Counted from the first letter of the stretch, positions 1 to 10,082 are shown. The stretch is 64,000 bases of DNA from Acinetobacter tjernbergiae DSM 14971 = CIP 107465 (GCF_000374425.1 NZ_KB894365.1:58425-122424); one strand, 5' to 3'. The notes: generated from the letters alone by a model not told the origin. Numbers and translations: made by a program.

Positions 1-2373
1 ATCCAAACGCACCACAAAATCAAAACGACGGTCACCCTGCAAAATCTGCCCAACACTTTGTCCACCAATACTTGCAGCAACCAAATCCTGAATGGATTTC
101 ACGGATAAACCGTATTGCGCAGCCAATGCATGGTCGATATCAACATTAAGTAAAGGTAAACCATCAGTTTGCTCAACCTTCACTTCACTCGAACCTGTGA
201 TGGTTCTCAAGGTTTGAGCAACTTTTTCTGCTTCTTGGTTCAATACCTGCATATCATCACCAAAAATTTTCACCCCAATATCACTACGTACGCCTGAAAT
301 CAGTTCGTTGAAACGTAATTCAATCGGTTGTGAAAACTCACTGTTGTTACCTGGAATTTTCTCAACATAAGCCAACATTTTGGTTCGAAGCTCGTCGATG
401 GTTTCCGATTTATCAGGCCATTGATCACGCGGCTTTAACAGAACGATTGCATCAGAAATATTAGGGGGCATCACATCCGTTGCCACTTCGGCCGTACCTG
501 TACGGGCAAAGATCGCTTTGATTTCTGGAAACTCTGCGAGCAATTGCTTCTCAACACTTTCCTGAATCTTCAGTGATTCTTCAATTCCTGTACTTGGTGC
601 ACGCATCAACTGTAAAGCAAAGTCACCCTCACTCAGTTGTGGCGCAAACTCACTACCAACACGCGAACCAATCGCAGCGGTGAGTACCAAAATAGTCACC
701 GCACCAGCCACAACCACATAGCGGAAAGCATAGGCTTTATCCAGCAAGGATTTATAACCGCTTTTTAATGCCGCCATCCAACGGCTTTCTTTCTCTTTGA
801 CCTCACCGGTAACAAATAATGCCACCGCAGCAGGAACGAAAGTTACGGATAAAATAATGGCACCGATCAAGGCCAAGACCACCGTCATTGCCATTGGATG
901 GAACATTTTCGCTTCAACACCTGCAAGTGCAAAGATTGGCAAATACACCACCATAATGATGATTTGTCCAAAAATCAGCGGACGTCGTGCCTGTTTTGCC
1001 GCCAAGAAGACTTCGGTAAAGCGTTCAGAACGGGTCAGGAGTCGACCTTTATGGTGTTGAGCCTCTGCCAGCCGTCGGATACAGTTTTCGACAATCACCA
1101 CCGCACCATCGACGATAATCCCGAAGTCCAATGCGCCTAAACTCATCAGGTTGGCACTGATTTTCTGCTCCGCCATCCCTGTCAGGGTAAACAGCATGGA
1201 TAAGGGAATAATACAGGCGGTAATCAATGCCGCACGGAAGTTACCTAAGAACACAAACAGGATCACAATCACCAAGATTGCACCTTCAATCAAGTTCTTC
1301 GCCACCGTCTTAATGGCTTTATCAACCAAGTTACTGCGGTTATATACCGTTTCGACCACCACCCCTTCAGGTAATGAACGTTTGATTTCCTGCATTTTGC
1401 TGTCGAGTGCTTGAGCGATGGATTTACTGTTCTCACCCATCATCATCATCGCAATACCCAGTACGGTTTCTTCACCGTTATAGGTGGCACCCCCTGTTCT
1501 CAGATCATGTCCAATCGAAACTGTTGCAACATCGGCAACACGGATCGGCAAACCATTCTTGGTGCTGACCGTGACATTCTCAATGTCTTGTACGGTTTTC
1601 AACATCCCCGGAATACGTACGGTAAGCTGTTGACCATTTTCTTCAATAAAACCCGCACCGCGGTTTTCATTATTTTCAGTGAGTACAGTTTGCAAATCGG
1701 ATAAGGGAATTTGCAGTTGTTGCAAACGTTTCAGGTCGGGAGACACCACATAGGTCTTGTTATATCCCCCAATGGTATTGATTTCAGCAACACCCGGCAC
1801 ACGTTGTAATTGAGGACGAACAATCCAGTCCTGAATTTCACGCAAGTCCATGGCCTGATATGGCGTACCATCTGCTTTTTTGGCATTCGGTTCAGCCTTG
1901 ATCACCCATTGATAGATCTCGCCTAGACCGGTTGAAATCGGTGACATTTGTGGATCAATCTCATCAGGCAAAGCACTCTTGGCTTCTTGTAAGCGCTGGT
2001 TAATCAGCTGGCGCGCCCAATAGATATCGGTACCATCTTTAAAGATCACCGTGACTTGGGATAAGCCGTAACGGGAGATCGAGCGGGTTTGTTCCAAGTT
2101 CGGAATACCCGACATGGCATTTTCAATCGGATAAGTAATGCGTTGTTCAACCTCAGGGGCAGTGAATCCCCCTGCTTGGCTGTTAATTTGTACCTGCACG
2201 TTGGTAATGTCAGGTACGGCATCAATCGACAGTTTTTGGTAGCTATAAATACCGACCCCGATCCATGCCACCACAAACAGCATGACCCAAATCGCATTGC
2301 GGATTGAAAACTGAATAATCCGATCAAACAGACCTTCCGCAGGAGGAAGCTGCAACTTATCTTTAGTGTCCAT
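1..2373 (-). CDS. czcA: Heavy-metal efflux RND pump CzcA (3' end outside window)
   Basis: Inner-membrane proton-driven pump subunit of a tripartite cation (Zn/Co/Cd type) exporter. The first 791 codons are present and the gene runs off the left edge; family members have about 1,040-1,060 residues, so about three quarters is seen. Near residues 416-429 it shows the heavy-metal RND signature in TM4 (D416, F, G, then D422 and E429), the proton-relay acids of CzcA-like pumps. The N-terminus has the usual first TM helix followed by a segment of the SIDAVPDITNVQVQI type. The ATG at 2373 overlaps the end of the membrane-fusion gene by 11 bases, so the two are translationally coupled in a czcI-C-B-A order. 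The metal specificity cannot be read from the sequence. Confidence 0.93.
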   Translation of the reverse strand, partial: MDTKDKLQLPPAEGLFDRIIQFSIRNAIWVMLFVVAWIGVGIYSYQKLSIDAVPDITNVQVQINSQAGGFTAPEVEQRITYPIENAMSGIPNLEQTRSISRYGLSQVTVIFKDGTDIYWARQLINQRLQEAKSALPDEIDPQMSPISTGLGEIYQWVIKAEPNAKKADGTPYQAMDLREIQDWIVRPQLQRVPGVAEINTIGGYNKTYVVSPDLKRLQQLQIPLSDLQTVLTENNENRGAGFIEENGQQLTVRIPGMLKTVQDIENVTVSTKNGLPIRVADVATVSIGHDLRTGGATYNGEETVLGIAMMMMGENSKSIAQALDSKMQEIKRSLPEGVVVETVYNRSNLVDKAIKTVAKNLIEGAILVIVILFVFLGNFRAALITACIIPLSMLFTLTGMAEQKISANLMSLGALDFGIIVDGAVVIVENCIRRLAEAQHHKGRLLTRSERFTEVFLAAKQARRPLIFGQIIIMVVYLPIFALAGVEAKMFHPMAMTVVLALIGAIILSVTFVPAAVALFVTGEVKEKESRWMAALKSGYKSLLDKAYAFRYVVVAGAVTILVLTAAIGSRVGSEFAPQLSEGDFALQLMRAPSTGIEESLKIQESVEKQLLAEFPEIKAIFARTGTAEVATDVMPPNISDAIVLLKPRDQWPDKSETIDELRTKMLAYVEKIPGNNSEFSQPIELRFNELISGVRSDIGVKIFGDDMQVLNQEAEKVAQTLRTITGSSEVKVEQTDGLPLLNVDIDHALAAQYGLSVKSIQDLVAASIGGQSVGQILQGDRRFDFVVRLD

Positions 2374-3589
2374 GCTCAGCCTCTCCCTTCTCGATCTCAG
2401 ATTTCAAAAGGAAACTGCCTTGACTGACATATTGTTGCTTTTCAGTCAGACCCGATTGGATTTCCACCCACTGCCCATCACTTGAGTAATTACCCAGTTG
2501 TACAGGTGTTGGAGTGAAATGCATTTGGTCTTTCTCTTGCTTAGCGACAAAAACCGTGGCTTTACCCTCGATCTGCTGAATCGCCCCTTTGGCAACACGA
2601 AGCACAGGCTTCTTGTCCGTGCCATCTAATAACACGTTTACCATCAAATTAGGTCGAAGTTCTTTGGCTGGGGTTAACACCTTGGCACGCACCTGCAAAC
2701 GACCTGTCTGCGTATCTGCTGCTGTGGTCAAAGTCTGGATTTGTGCTTTAAAGCTATTATTGGTTTGCAGCGACTTAAACTCGATCTGCTGATCCGGTTG
2801 GACATTGATGTTATTGACGCTTGGTAAAATAAACTCAATCCAGAGTTGATCCAGCTGATCAATCACAAATAACTGCTTATCTGCGGTAATTTGTTCACCC
2901 ACCACAATATCTTTCAGACTCACCACACCGCTTAAAGGTGCGGTCAAGACATAGCGACCCTGACTGCCACTGGATGCGCCCAAGGCAGATAAGCGGCTAC
3001 GTGCAGCTTGTACCTGAATCTGTGCCTGACGATAGGCATTGTAGGCACGTTGATAATCCTGACGTGCAGACACCCCTTGTTCCCAAAGTTGTTTTTCACG
3101 TTGATAATCTTGCTGTGCAAGGGTTAAAGCTTCTTGGGCAATACTTAAATTAGCCTGCTGATCTACCAGATCAGGGATAAATAGAGTGGCTAAAACCTGC
3201 CCTTTTTTGACTTGTTGACCGAGTAGCGCATTGACACTTTCCACACGCCCAGCAAAGGTTGCTGAAACATGCGCTTGCTGATCGGTATTGGTCACCAGTT
3301 TTGCTGGGTAAGCAAATTGCTGTCCGACTTCACCCACACCAACCTGAGCCAGCTTAACCCCATATTCAGTCATCTGTTTTGGGCTGAGATTTAAGCTACC
3401 TTCCTCACTTTCCGCCTGCCCAGCCTCACCTTCTGTATGTCCTTCCTCACCTTCGCCATGACTATCAGCTGCTGCATCACTGCTGGCTTTGTTCTTGCCC
3501 GTGAAAAATAATAACGCGCTCAGGACTAAGCCAACGGCAATAACCAGAATGACCCAGAACCACTGCTTTTTAGATTTATTTGTCGACAT
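2363..3589 (-). CDS. czcB: Heavy-metal efflux membrane fusion protein CzcB
   Basis: Periplasmic adaptor that joins the RND pump to the outer-membrane channel. It has 408 residues: an N-terminal membrane anchor at about residues 10-30, a stretch very rich in Glu/His/Gly (about 42-65), a lipoyl/barrel-sandwich half (around HVSATFAGRVESV), a coiled-coil hairpin (about 145-200) and a beta-barrel domain. The C-terminus ends in a second acidic/His cluster (EKGEAEHGH). Both acidic-His tracts suit metal capture, but that is inference. Its ATG overlaps the czcC stop by one base (TAATG arrangement), which points to one operon. Confidence 0.93.
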   Translation of the reverse strand: MSTNKSKKQWFWVILVIAVGLVLSALLFFTGKNKASSDAAADSHGEGEEGHTEGEAGQAESEEGSLNLSPKQMTEYGVKLAQVGVGEVGQQFAYPAKLVTNTDQQAHVSATFAGRVESVNALLGQQVKKGQVLATLFIPDLVDQQANLSIAQEALTLAQQDYQREKQLWEQGVSARQDYQRAYNAYRQAQIQVQAARSRLSALGASSGSQGRYVLTAPLSGVVSLKDIVVGEQITADKQLFVIDQLDQLWIEFILPSVNNINVQPDQQIEFKSLQTNNSFKAQIQTLTTAADTQTGRLQVRAKVLTPAKELRPNLMVNVLLDGTDKKPVLRVAKGAIQQIEGKATVFVAKQEKDQMHFTPTPVQLGNYSSDGQWVEIQSGLTEKQQYVSQGSFLLKSEIEKGEAEHGH

Positions 3590-5007
3590 TATTCTGCTCC
3601 TACTACAGCGGGAAGGTTATTGGTATCTTTCCAGAGGGTTTGATTAATCTGATTTAAGGCATCACTTGAACTCACCATACTCGGCTCAATTCCTAGTGCT
3701 AAACTTTCTGCATCAATTTGCTTTTGCCATGCACTCTTGAGTAACTGCACTTTATTTAAACGTTGATCCTGCAATTGCATGGTGGCTTGCTGCACATCGG
3801 TAATGGCATATTTACCGACTTTGAAACCGAGCAACATTTTCTCTTGTACCGTTTCAGACAATGGAATTTGTCGTTGATTGACGAGATCGAACTGTTGTTT
3901 CAATCCCGCCAACTCTGCTGTTAAGGTCTGAATCGCATTCAAGTTCTGCTGCTTGTAAAACTGTTGCTGTTTGACCAGTAAATCTTGTTTGGCATTGGCA
4001 ATTCGCAATGAATACTGTTGACGATTGAAAATATTCAACGGGATATCGATGCCCACTCGGAACTTGTTATCGGTCGAATTGGTTTCTGCGCTTTTACTTT
4101 GCACCATGCCTAAATTGACGGTTGGATTTGGTCGGTTGGATACTTTTAAATAATCGATATTGGCTTTTTGACGCACGATATCGAGTTGAATAGCACGCTC
4201 AAATAAATTGTTCTGCAAATAATCTTGCAAATCATTTTGTTGTGGCCAGACATTGCTTGCCTGAGTAGAGAAGCGGTTATCGGTACTGCCCCACAGATTT
4301 GCCAATTGACGCTTTGCAGTGGCTAAAGAGAGTTCGGTTTGTTGAAACAACCGTTGATTTTCAATATGCGCCATCAAGGTACGATCTAAATCGACCTGCG
4401 CAATGCTGCCCGCTTTGAGTCTTAAGCGAGTTGCATCCAAAGTGTCCTGACTGGTTTTTAACTGTGCCTGAACCACATCATGTTCCAGCTCTAGCACCAC
4501 GACTTGCGACCATAGATATTTAACGGCTAACTCAAGTTGCGCATTGTAGAGTTCCTGATTAAGGCCCACTTGAGATGCTTGTACATCGGCAAGCTTAACC
4601 GCAGCACGACGTTGACCAAAAATGTCTAATTTTTGTGAAACACCAAATTCCAACTCTTTGTCTTTGCCTGACCTAAAGTCGGTTTGCTGAATAGAAATAC
4701 TTGGATTCGACCATAACCCGGCTTGTTTCACATTGGCCTCAGCGATTCCTTGCTGCGTTTGCCACACCCCTGTGCCTGCCTGATATTGCTTCACATCCTG
4801 CAAGATTTGCTCAAAATTCAGATTACGTTGTGCAGCCTTGGTTGCAGGCTGATTTGCATCAAGTAAAGATTCTGCGGCAATGGATGGACTCAAAATAGCA
4901 GTGCTTAAGGCAAGTGCCAACACTGACCACTTCAATGACAATTGAGTACGATTTTTTCGCGTATGCTGCTCAACTGCATGAATACGCTGATTTAAACTAG
5001 AAGACAT
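3589..5007 (-). CDS. czcC: Outer-membrane channel CzcC (TolC/OEP family)
   Basis: Outer-membrane efflux protein of the Czc-type tripartite exporter, 472 residues. After an N-terminal basic region a hydrophobic stretch ending in SPSIAAES looks like a signal peptide. The rest shows the two tandem OEP repeats rich in Gln/Leu/Ala coiled-coil sequence (around 130-250 and 330-450) seen in CzcC. It lies between the czcI-like gene and czcB on the minus strand, with a one-base overlap with czcB. The start at 5007 leaves a slightly long n-region before the signal peptide, so an internal start is possible. Confidence 0.92.
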   Translation of the reverse strand: MSSSLNQRIHAVEQHTRKNRTQLSLKWSVLALALSTAILSPSIAAESLLDANQPATKAAQRNLNFEQILQDVKQYQAGTGVWQTQQGIAEANVKQAGLWSNPSISIQQTDFRSGKDKELEFGVSQKLDIFGQRRAAVKLADVQASQVGLNQELYNAQLELAVKYLWSQVVVLELEHDVVQAQLKTSQDTLDATRLRLKAGSIAQVDLDRTLMAHIENQRLFQQTELSLATAKRQLANLWGSTDNRFSTQASNVWPQQNDLQDYLQNNLFERAIQLDIVRQKANIDYLKVSNRPNPTVNLGMVQSKSAETNSTDNKFRVGIDIPLNIFNRQQYSLRIANAKQDLLVKQQQFYKQQNLNAIQTLTAELAGLKQQFDLVNQRQIPLSETVQEKMLLGFKVGKYAITDVQQATMQLQDQRLNKVQLLKSAWQKQIDAESLALGIEPSMVSSSDALNQINQTLWKDTNNLPAVVGAE

Positions 5008-5011
5008 ATAA

Positions 5012-5043
5012 AGCCCCGCAAAGTAATAAGAATGCGGTGGGCT
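5012..5043 (-). promoter_or_regulatory. Intergenic hairpin between czcI-like gene and czcC
   Basis: AGCCC-CGCA (5012-5020) pairs with TGCG-GT-GGGCT (5033-5043), leaving a two-base bulge. It sits in the 54-base gap between the two genes, just before the czcC start. There is only a weak T-run on the minus strand, so it may be an mRNA-processing or stability hairpin rather than a full terminator. Confidence 0.4.
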
Positions 5044-5061
5044 ATTTTTCGGCTACCCCAC

Positions 5062-5460
5062 CTATAGCGGGGTTAATACAGGAGGAGGATTTAATCCTGA
5101 TAAATGCGGGGATTGATAAGAATTAGACCAGTGATATTTTGGCTCTGACTCTAGGGTGCGCAGAATAGGTTCATCTAGCTGTTGTTGTGCTTCAATCACG
5201 ACCACATGAAAACAAGATGGCAAATGATCATGATGATCTTGCAAACTTAAAGGCATGGGTAAATCAGAAGCATCTTGATCTACCGCTACTGAATGTTTTA
5301 CAGAGACATCTAAGGTTTCTGGAACATGATGACCAAAATGCGTCAAAGTGCTATATTCACTTGGCTGTTCATGCGCACAAAAAGCTGCCGCCACATTCCA
5401 AAAGCTTTGGAACATGAACAAACTCAGCAAGAGTGTCATAAATACAGCGGAACGTTGCAC
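5062..5460 (-). CDS. CzcI-like small periplasmic metal-resistance protein
   Basis: This 132-residue protein starts at a GTG (5460) with a GGTGAAAC stretch just upstream. Residues 1-26 form a signal peptide with a hydrophobic core ending near VAAAFC. The mature part begins with a Cys-x-His-Glu motif and contains His-rich segments (HFGHHVP and DHHDH), typical of small proteins encoded ahead of czcC in Acinetobacter and relatives. A regulatory or metal-buffering role in the periplasm is inferred from the His content and the operon context; no enzyme activity is implied. An alternative ATG lies at 5439, but it would remove the basic n-region. Confidence 0.75.
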   Translation of the reverse strand: MQRSAVFMTLLLSLFMFQSFWNVAAAFCAHEQPSEYSTLTHFGHHVPETLDVSVKHSVAVDQDASDLPMPLSLQDHHDHLPSCFHVVVIEAQQQLDEPILRTLESEPKYHWSNSYQSPHLSGLNPPPVLTPL

Positions 5461-5607
5461 GTTTCACCAATTGTTCAAAATTTGCGTCACTATAGCATCT
5501 AAGCGACATGTAATAAAATTACATTAGACAAACTAAAACAATATCATGCTACAAAGACCGTGTCATACAACGTGGCTCATTTTGGAACTTAAAGCGATGG
5601 TGCAATA

Positions 5608-5633
5608 AAAAACCAGCTCGAAAGCTGGTTTTT
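5608..5633 (-). terminator. Rho-independent terminator of ettA
   Basis: AAAAACCAGCT and AGCTGGTTTTT form an 11-bp stem around a CGAA loop. It lies 13 bases beyond the ettA stop and has a T-run on the minus strand. The symmetric A/T flanks could make it work in both directions. Confidence 0.85.
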
Positions 5634-5645
5634 ATTTACGAAAAA

Positions 5646-7307
5646 TTAACCTGTAATTTTCTTATATTTAGCGCGTTTGGTCGTTACAGCATCACCTAAA
5701 CGTGACTGACGATATGCTTCATATTCAGCATAGTTGCCTTCGTAAAACTCAGGTTGCTCATTTTCAAATGACAAGATATGCGTTGCAATACGGTCAAGGA
5801 ACCAACGGTCATGCGATACCACCATTACTGTACCTGGGAATACAAGAATTGCATCCTCAAGTGCACGTAGTGTTTCGATATCCAAGTCGTTCGATGGCTC
5901 ATCCAGTAAGATGACGTTTGCGCCCATCTGAAGGATTTTCGCAAGTTGTAAACGGTTACGCTCACCACCAGACAATTCACCTACACGTTTTTGCTGATCT
6001 TGACCTTTAAAGTTAAAGCGACCGATATAAGCACGTGATGCAATTTCGTAATCACCAATTTTTAAGATATCTAAACCACCAGAAACTTCTTCCCAAACGG
6101 TTTTGTTGTTATCTAAGGTGTCACGGATCTGACCCACATACGCCACTTTAACCGATTCGCCTAAAGTTACTGTCCCTGTATCAGGTTGCTGTTCGCCAGT
6201 CATCATACGGAATAGCGTGGTTTTACCCGCACCGTTTGGACCCACGATACCCACAATCGCTGTAGGAGGTACAGTAAATGTTAAGTTTTCGTAAAGTAAA
6301 CGGCCATCGAATGATTTACTGATCCCTTCAACTTCTACAACTTTATTTCCTAGGCGTGGGCCAGGTGGAATATAAATTTCAGAAGTTTCGTTACGTTGTT
6401 GGAATTCACGTGAGTTAAGTTCTTCAAAACGCTCCATACGCGCTTTGTTTTTCTTCTGCTGACCTTTGGCATTTGAACGAACCCATTCAAGTTCTTTTTT
6501 CAATGCTTTCGCAAAAGATTCTTCTTGCTTGTTCTCTTGTTCTAAACGCGCATTCTTTTGTTCTAACCAAGAAGAGTAGTTACCTTGGTAAGGAATCCCC
6601 ATGCCACGGTCAAGTTCAAGAATCCACTCAGCCACATTATCCAAGAAATAACGGTCATGCGTAATCGCAACAATCGTACCAGGGAAATCTTTCAAGAAAC
6701 GCTCTAACCAAGAAACAGATTCTGCATCCAAATGGTTCGTTGGTTCGTCCAATAGCAACATGTCTGGCTTAGAAAGCAATAAACGACATAAAGCAACACG
6801 ACGACGCTCACCACCAGATAGCAATGATACATCTGCATCCCAAGCGGGTAGGTTTAATGCACCTGCTGCTTGTTCCATTTGGTTATTGAGGTTGTGTGCA
6901 TCCCAAGCATGGATGATTGATTCTAATTTTTCTTGCTCTTTTGCAAGTGCATCAAAATCTGCATCTTCCGCTGCATATTCCGCAAAAACTTCATCTAAAC
7001 GAGCAAGCGCATCAAGCGGCTCACGTAGACCATCTTCAACGTTACCACGAACATCTTTACTTGGATCTAATGGCGGTTCTTGTTCTAAGTAGCCGATTTT
7101 GATTCCTGGTTGTGCGCGTGCTTCACCTGAGAAATCTTTATCTACGCCAGCCATAATACGGAGTAAGGTAGATTTACCAGCACCGTTCAAACCAAGCACA
7201 CCAATTTTTGCGCCTGGGAAAAATGATAAAGAGATGTCTTTTAAGATTTCGCGCTTCGGCGGAACCATTTTTGACACTCGATTCATCGTATAAATATATT
7301 GGGCCAC
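5646..7307 (-). CDS. ettA: Energy-dependent translational throttle EttA (ABC-F)
   Basis: ABC-F family ATPase that binds the ribosomal E site and gates entry into elongation according to ATP/ADP level. It is cytosolic with no membrane segments. Two ABC modules are present: the first has GLNGAGKST, LSGGERRRV and LLLDEPTNHLD; the second has GPNGAGKTT, LSGGERNRL and LLDEPSNDLD. A charged linker between them includes the KARMERFEEL region. I place the start at a GTG (7307), because it begins VAQYIYTMNRV like E. coli EttA and follows a good GAGGAG site 7 bases upstream. This gives 553 residues, against 555 in E. coli. An upstream ATG at 7343 would add a non-conserved extension. Confidence 0.95.
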   Translation of the reverse strand: MAQYIYTMNRVSKMVPPKREILKDISLSFFPGAKIGVLGLNGAGKSTLLRIMAGVDKDFSGEARAQPGIKIGYLEQEPPLDPSKDVRGNVEDGLREPLDALARLDEVFAEYAAEDADFDALAKEQEKLESIIHAWDAHNLNNQMEQAAGALNLPAWDADVSLLSGGERRRVALCRLLLSKPDMLLLDEPTNHLDAESVSWLERFLKDFPGTIVAITHDRYFLDNVAEWILELDRGMGIPYQGNYSSWLEQKNARLEQENKQEESFAKALKKELEWVRSNAKGQQKKNKARMERFEELNSREFQQRNETSEIYIPPGPRLGNKVVEVEGISKSFDGRLLYENLTFTVPPTAIVGIVGPNGAGKTTLFRMMTGEQQPDTGTVTLGESVKVAYVGQIRDTLDNNKTVWEEVSGGLDILKIGDYEIASRAYIGRFNFKGQDQQKRVGELSGGERNRLQLAKILQMGANVILLDEPSNDLDIETLRALEDAILVFPGTVMVVSHDRWFLDRIATHILSFENEQPEFYEGNYAEYEAYRQSRLGDAVTTKRAKYKKITG

Positions 7308-7603
7308 GCAGGACTCCTCAATTGAAAAACCAATAAATCGCAAAAAGCGAAAAATAATCGCACGTATTATACGCCGAAAACCCGATTAACATGAAGTTAA
7401 GATCATATTTGTTTACGCCAATCCAAGGATTTTATTTTTCAAGACATTACACCATCAAGCATGTGGTCATGATGACAAATCAAAATAGACCGACATTCTA
7501 TTCATATGAATAAAAACGCAATAAATCTCATAAATTATGCACCATTTTGGATAGCTTTTAAGCTACACTCGGTCACTATTTAACTCACGTAGATGATGTA
7601 ATC

Positions 7604-8881
7604 ATGACCTATAAAGATGAAACTTTAGCGATTCATGCGGGGTATTCTCCAGAAGCAACCACCAAAGCGGTTGCCGTACCGATTTATCAAACCACTTCAT
7701 ATGCCTTTGATAATACACAACATGGTGCGGACTTATTTGATTTGAAAGTACAGGGGAATATTTATACCCGTATCATGAACCCCACCACTGCGGTACTTGA
7801 ACAACGCCTTGCAGCACTCGAAGGTGGTATCGGTGCGCTGGCTTTAGCTTCAGGTATGGCGGCAATTACCTATTCGATTCAGACCATTGCTGAAGCAGGC
7901 GACAATATTGCATCTGTATCCACTTTATATGGCGGAACTTATAACTTATTTGCACATACTTTGCCAAAACAAGGCATCGAAGTACGTTTCTTTGATTATC
8001 AAAATCCCGAAGCGTTACGCTCTATTATTGATGATAAGACCAAGTTAGTCTTTGTTGAATCAATTGGTAATCCGCTTGGTAATATTATTGACCTAGAAGC
8101 GATTGCAAAAATTGCACATGAATATGGTGTGCCTGTGATTGTCGATAACACTGTTGCGACTCCTGCTCTATTAAAACCATTTGAATTTGGTGCAGATATT
8201 GTCATTCACTCCCTCACGAAATACATCGGCGGACATGGCAATAGTATTGGGGGGGCAATTGTCGACAGTGGTAAATTTCCTTGGGGCAAATATCCTGAGC
8301 GTTTTAAAACATTAAATACACCTGATCCAAGTTATCACGGTGTCAATTATGTTGAAGTGCTCGGTGAAGCAGCGTATATCGCCCGTGCCCGCGTAGTTCC
8401 ATTACGGAATACTGGGGCTGCGATTAGCCCTCTCAGTGTATTTCTCATTTTACAAGGCTTAGAAACTTTGAGCCTCCGAATGGAACGTCATACTGAAAAT
8501 GCCCGCAAAGTTGCAGAATATTTAAAACAACATCCAAAAGTAAAATGGGTTAATTATGCAGGTTTAACCGACCATCCACAGCATAATTTGGCACAAAAGT
8601 ATGTGAAAGGTAAACCTTCAGCCATCCTTTCTTTTGGTGTACAAGATGGTTTAGAAGGCGGCACACGCTTTATTGATGCCCTACAACTGTTTACACGTTT
8701 GGTCAATATTGGTGATGCCAAAAGCTTGGCGTGTCATCCTGCAACCACAACACATCGACAACTTAATGCTGAAGAACTCAAATCAGCAGGGGTTAGCGAA
8801 GACCTTGTGCGTTTATCAATTGGTATTGAACACATTGATGACTTAGTTGCAGATCTTGAACAAGCCCTTGCCCAAGTTTAA
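7604..8881 (+). CDS. metY: O-acetylhomoserine sulfhydrylase (homocysteine synthase, PLP)
   Basis: Cys/Met-metabolism PLP enzyme, 425 residues, expected to make homocysteine from O-acetylhomoserine and sulfide (direct sulfhydrylation). The PLP lysine is K206 in SLTKYIGGHG. The N-terminus (ETLAIHAGY) and the segment YTRIMNPTT are typical, and the length fits the OAH sulfhydrylase branch rather than the shorter cystathionine gamma-synthases (about 385). It stands alone between ettA and acr1, with about 295 bases upstream and its own terminator. No SAM riboswitch or MetJ-like box was recognised upstream. Confidence 0.92.
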   Translation: MTYKDETLAIHAGYSPEATTKAVAVPIYQTTSYAFDNTQHGADLFDLKVQGNIYTRIMNPTTAVLEQRLAALEGGIGALALASGMAAITYSIQTIAEAGDNIASVSTLYGGTYNLFAHTLPKQGIEVRFFDYQNPEALRSIIDDKTKLVFVESIGNPLGNIIDLEAIAKIAHEYGVPVIVDNTVATPALLKPFEFGADIVIHSLTKYIGGHGNSIGGAIVDSGKFPWGKYPERFKTLNTPDPSYHGVNYVEVLGEAAYIARARVVPLRNTGAAISPLSVFLILQGLETLSLRMERHTENARKVAEYLKQHPKVKWVNYAGLTDHPQHNLAQKYVKGKPSAILSFGVQDGLEGGTRFIDALQLFTRLVNIGDAKSLACHPATTTHRQLNAEELKSAGVSEDLVRLSIGIEHIDDLVADLEQALAQV

Positions 8882-8894
8882 GTTGAATAAAATC

Positions 8895-8925
8895 AAACAG
8901 CCTCTCTTTTAGGGGCTGTTTTTTT
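8895..8925 (+). terminator. Rho-independent terminator of metY
   Basis: AAACAGCC (8895-8902) pairs with GGCTGTTT (8914-8921), followed by a run of seven or more T. It is placed 14 bases after the metY stop. Confidence 0.85.
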
Positions 8926-9131
8926 GTTCTATACTCTAAAAATATTATTGCTTTTTCAACTATTGCAATATTGGGTTTTAGAGTTTTTACTCTAAAAAAT
9001 TTATTATATTTCAAATATTTACACTAGACAAACAAAAAATATCGGTTAATATTAGTACAAAATAAAGTGCAGTGTTTAATCGCAATAAAAAAGCATTGCA
9101 AACAACAGCTTGATTAATGTAGGTAACTTAC

Positions 9132-10019
9132 ATGAACGCAAAACTCAAAAAACTTTTTCAACAAAAAGTCGACGGGAAAACAATCGTTGTCACTGGTGCA
9201 TCAAGTGGCATTGGTTTAACGGTATCAAAATATCTTGCTCAAGCAGGCGCTCATGTCTTGTTACTTGCTCGTACTAAAGAAAAATTAGACGAAGTCAAAG
9301 CTGAGATTGAAGCTGAAGGCGGAAAGGCTTCGGTATTTCCATGTGATCTTAATGATATGGAATCAATTGATGCTGTTTCAAAAGAGATTTTAGCTGCCGT
9401 TGATCACATCGATATTTTAGTGAATAACGCAGGTCGTTCAATTCGTCGTGCGGTACATGAATCCGTTGATCGTTTCCATGATTTCGAACGTACAATGCAA
9501 TTGAATTACTTCGGTGCAGTACGTTTGGTATTGAATATCTTGCCACACATGATGCAACGTAAAGACGGTCAAATCATTAACATCAGCTCAATTGGCGTAC
9601 TTGCAAATGCAACTCGCTTCTCGGCTTATGTGGCGTCTAAAGCGGCACTTGATGCATTCAGTCGTTGTTTGTCTGCTGAAGTTCACTCGCACAAAATTGC
9701 AATCACTTCGATTTACATGCCGTTAGTGCGTACGCCAATGATTGCACCAACCAAAATCTATAAATATGTACCGACGCTTTCTCCTGAACAAGCAGCAGAT
9801 TTGATTGCTTATGCGATTGTGAAACGTCCGAAAAAGATTGCAACCAACTTAGGTCGTCTTGCATCAATTACTTATGCGATTGCACCAGATGTAAATAATA
9901 TTTTGATGTCTATCGGCTTCAACTTATTCCCAAGTTCTACGGCATCTGTAGGCGAGCAAGAGAAATTGAATATCATGCAACGTGCTTATGCTCGTTTGTT
10001 CCCAGGTGAACACTGGTAA
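9132..10019 (+). CDS. acr1: Fatty acyl-CoA reductase Acr1 (SDR family)
   Basis: NADPH-dependent short-chain reductase that turns long-chain fatty acyl-CoA into the aldehyde, the first step toward wax esters in Acinetobacter. The 295-residue length and long blocks such as SIRRAVHES, DRFHDFERTMQLNYFG and the C-terminal FPGEHW match the Acr1 I recall from A. baylyi. SDR hallmarks are TGASSGIG at 21-28, NNAG at 98-101, Ser152/153, and Y166-x3-K170. It is monocistronic, with a short AT-rich upstream region and a strong terminator. No membrane helix is evident. Confidence 0.92.
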   Translation: MNAKLKKLFQQKVDGKTIVVTGASSGIGLTVSKYLAQAGAHVLLLARTKEKLDEVKAEIEAEGGKASVFPCDLNDMESIDAVSKEILAAVDHIDILVNNAGRSIRRAVHESVDRFHDFERTMQLNYFGAVRLVLNILPHMMQRKDGQIINISSIGVLANATRFSAYVASKAALDAFSRCLSAEVHSHKIAITSIYMPLVRTPMIAPTKIYKYVPTLSPEQAADLIAYAIVKRPKKIATNLGRLASITYAIAPDVNNILMSIGFNLFPSSTASVGEQEKLNIMQRAYARLFPGEHW

Positions 10020-10043
10020 TCTTTTCAATTCAGTTAGAATGTC

Positions 10044-10077
10044 AAAACAGCGTATCAATGGATACGCTGTTTTTTTT
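10044..10077 (+). terminator. Rho-independent terminator of acr1 (likely bidirectional)
   Basis: AAAACAGCGTATC and GATACGCTGTTTT form a perfect 13-bp stem with an AATG loop, followed by a T-run. It lies between the convergent acr1 and SDR genes. Confidence 0.9.
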
Positions 10078-10082
10078 ATGGG

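Noticed and set aside
797..1704. Several plus-strand frames opposite czcA
   Set aside because: They are shadows of a clearly conserved minus-strand pump gene.
7308..7603. SAM riboswitch or Met box upstream of the homocysteine synthase gene
   Set aside because: No riboswitch-like core or repeated Met-box octamers could be found by eye.
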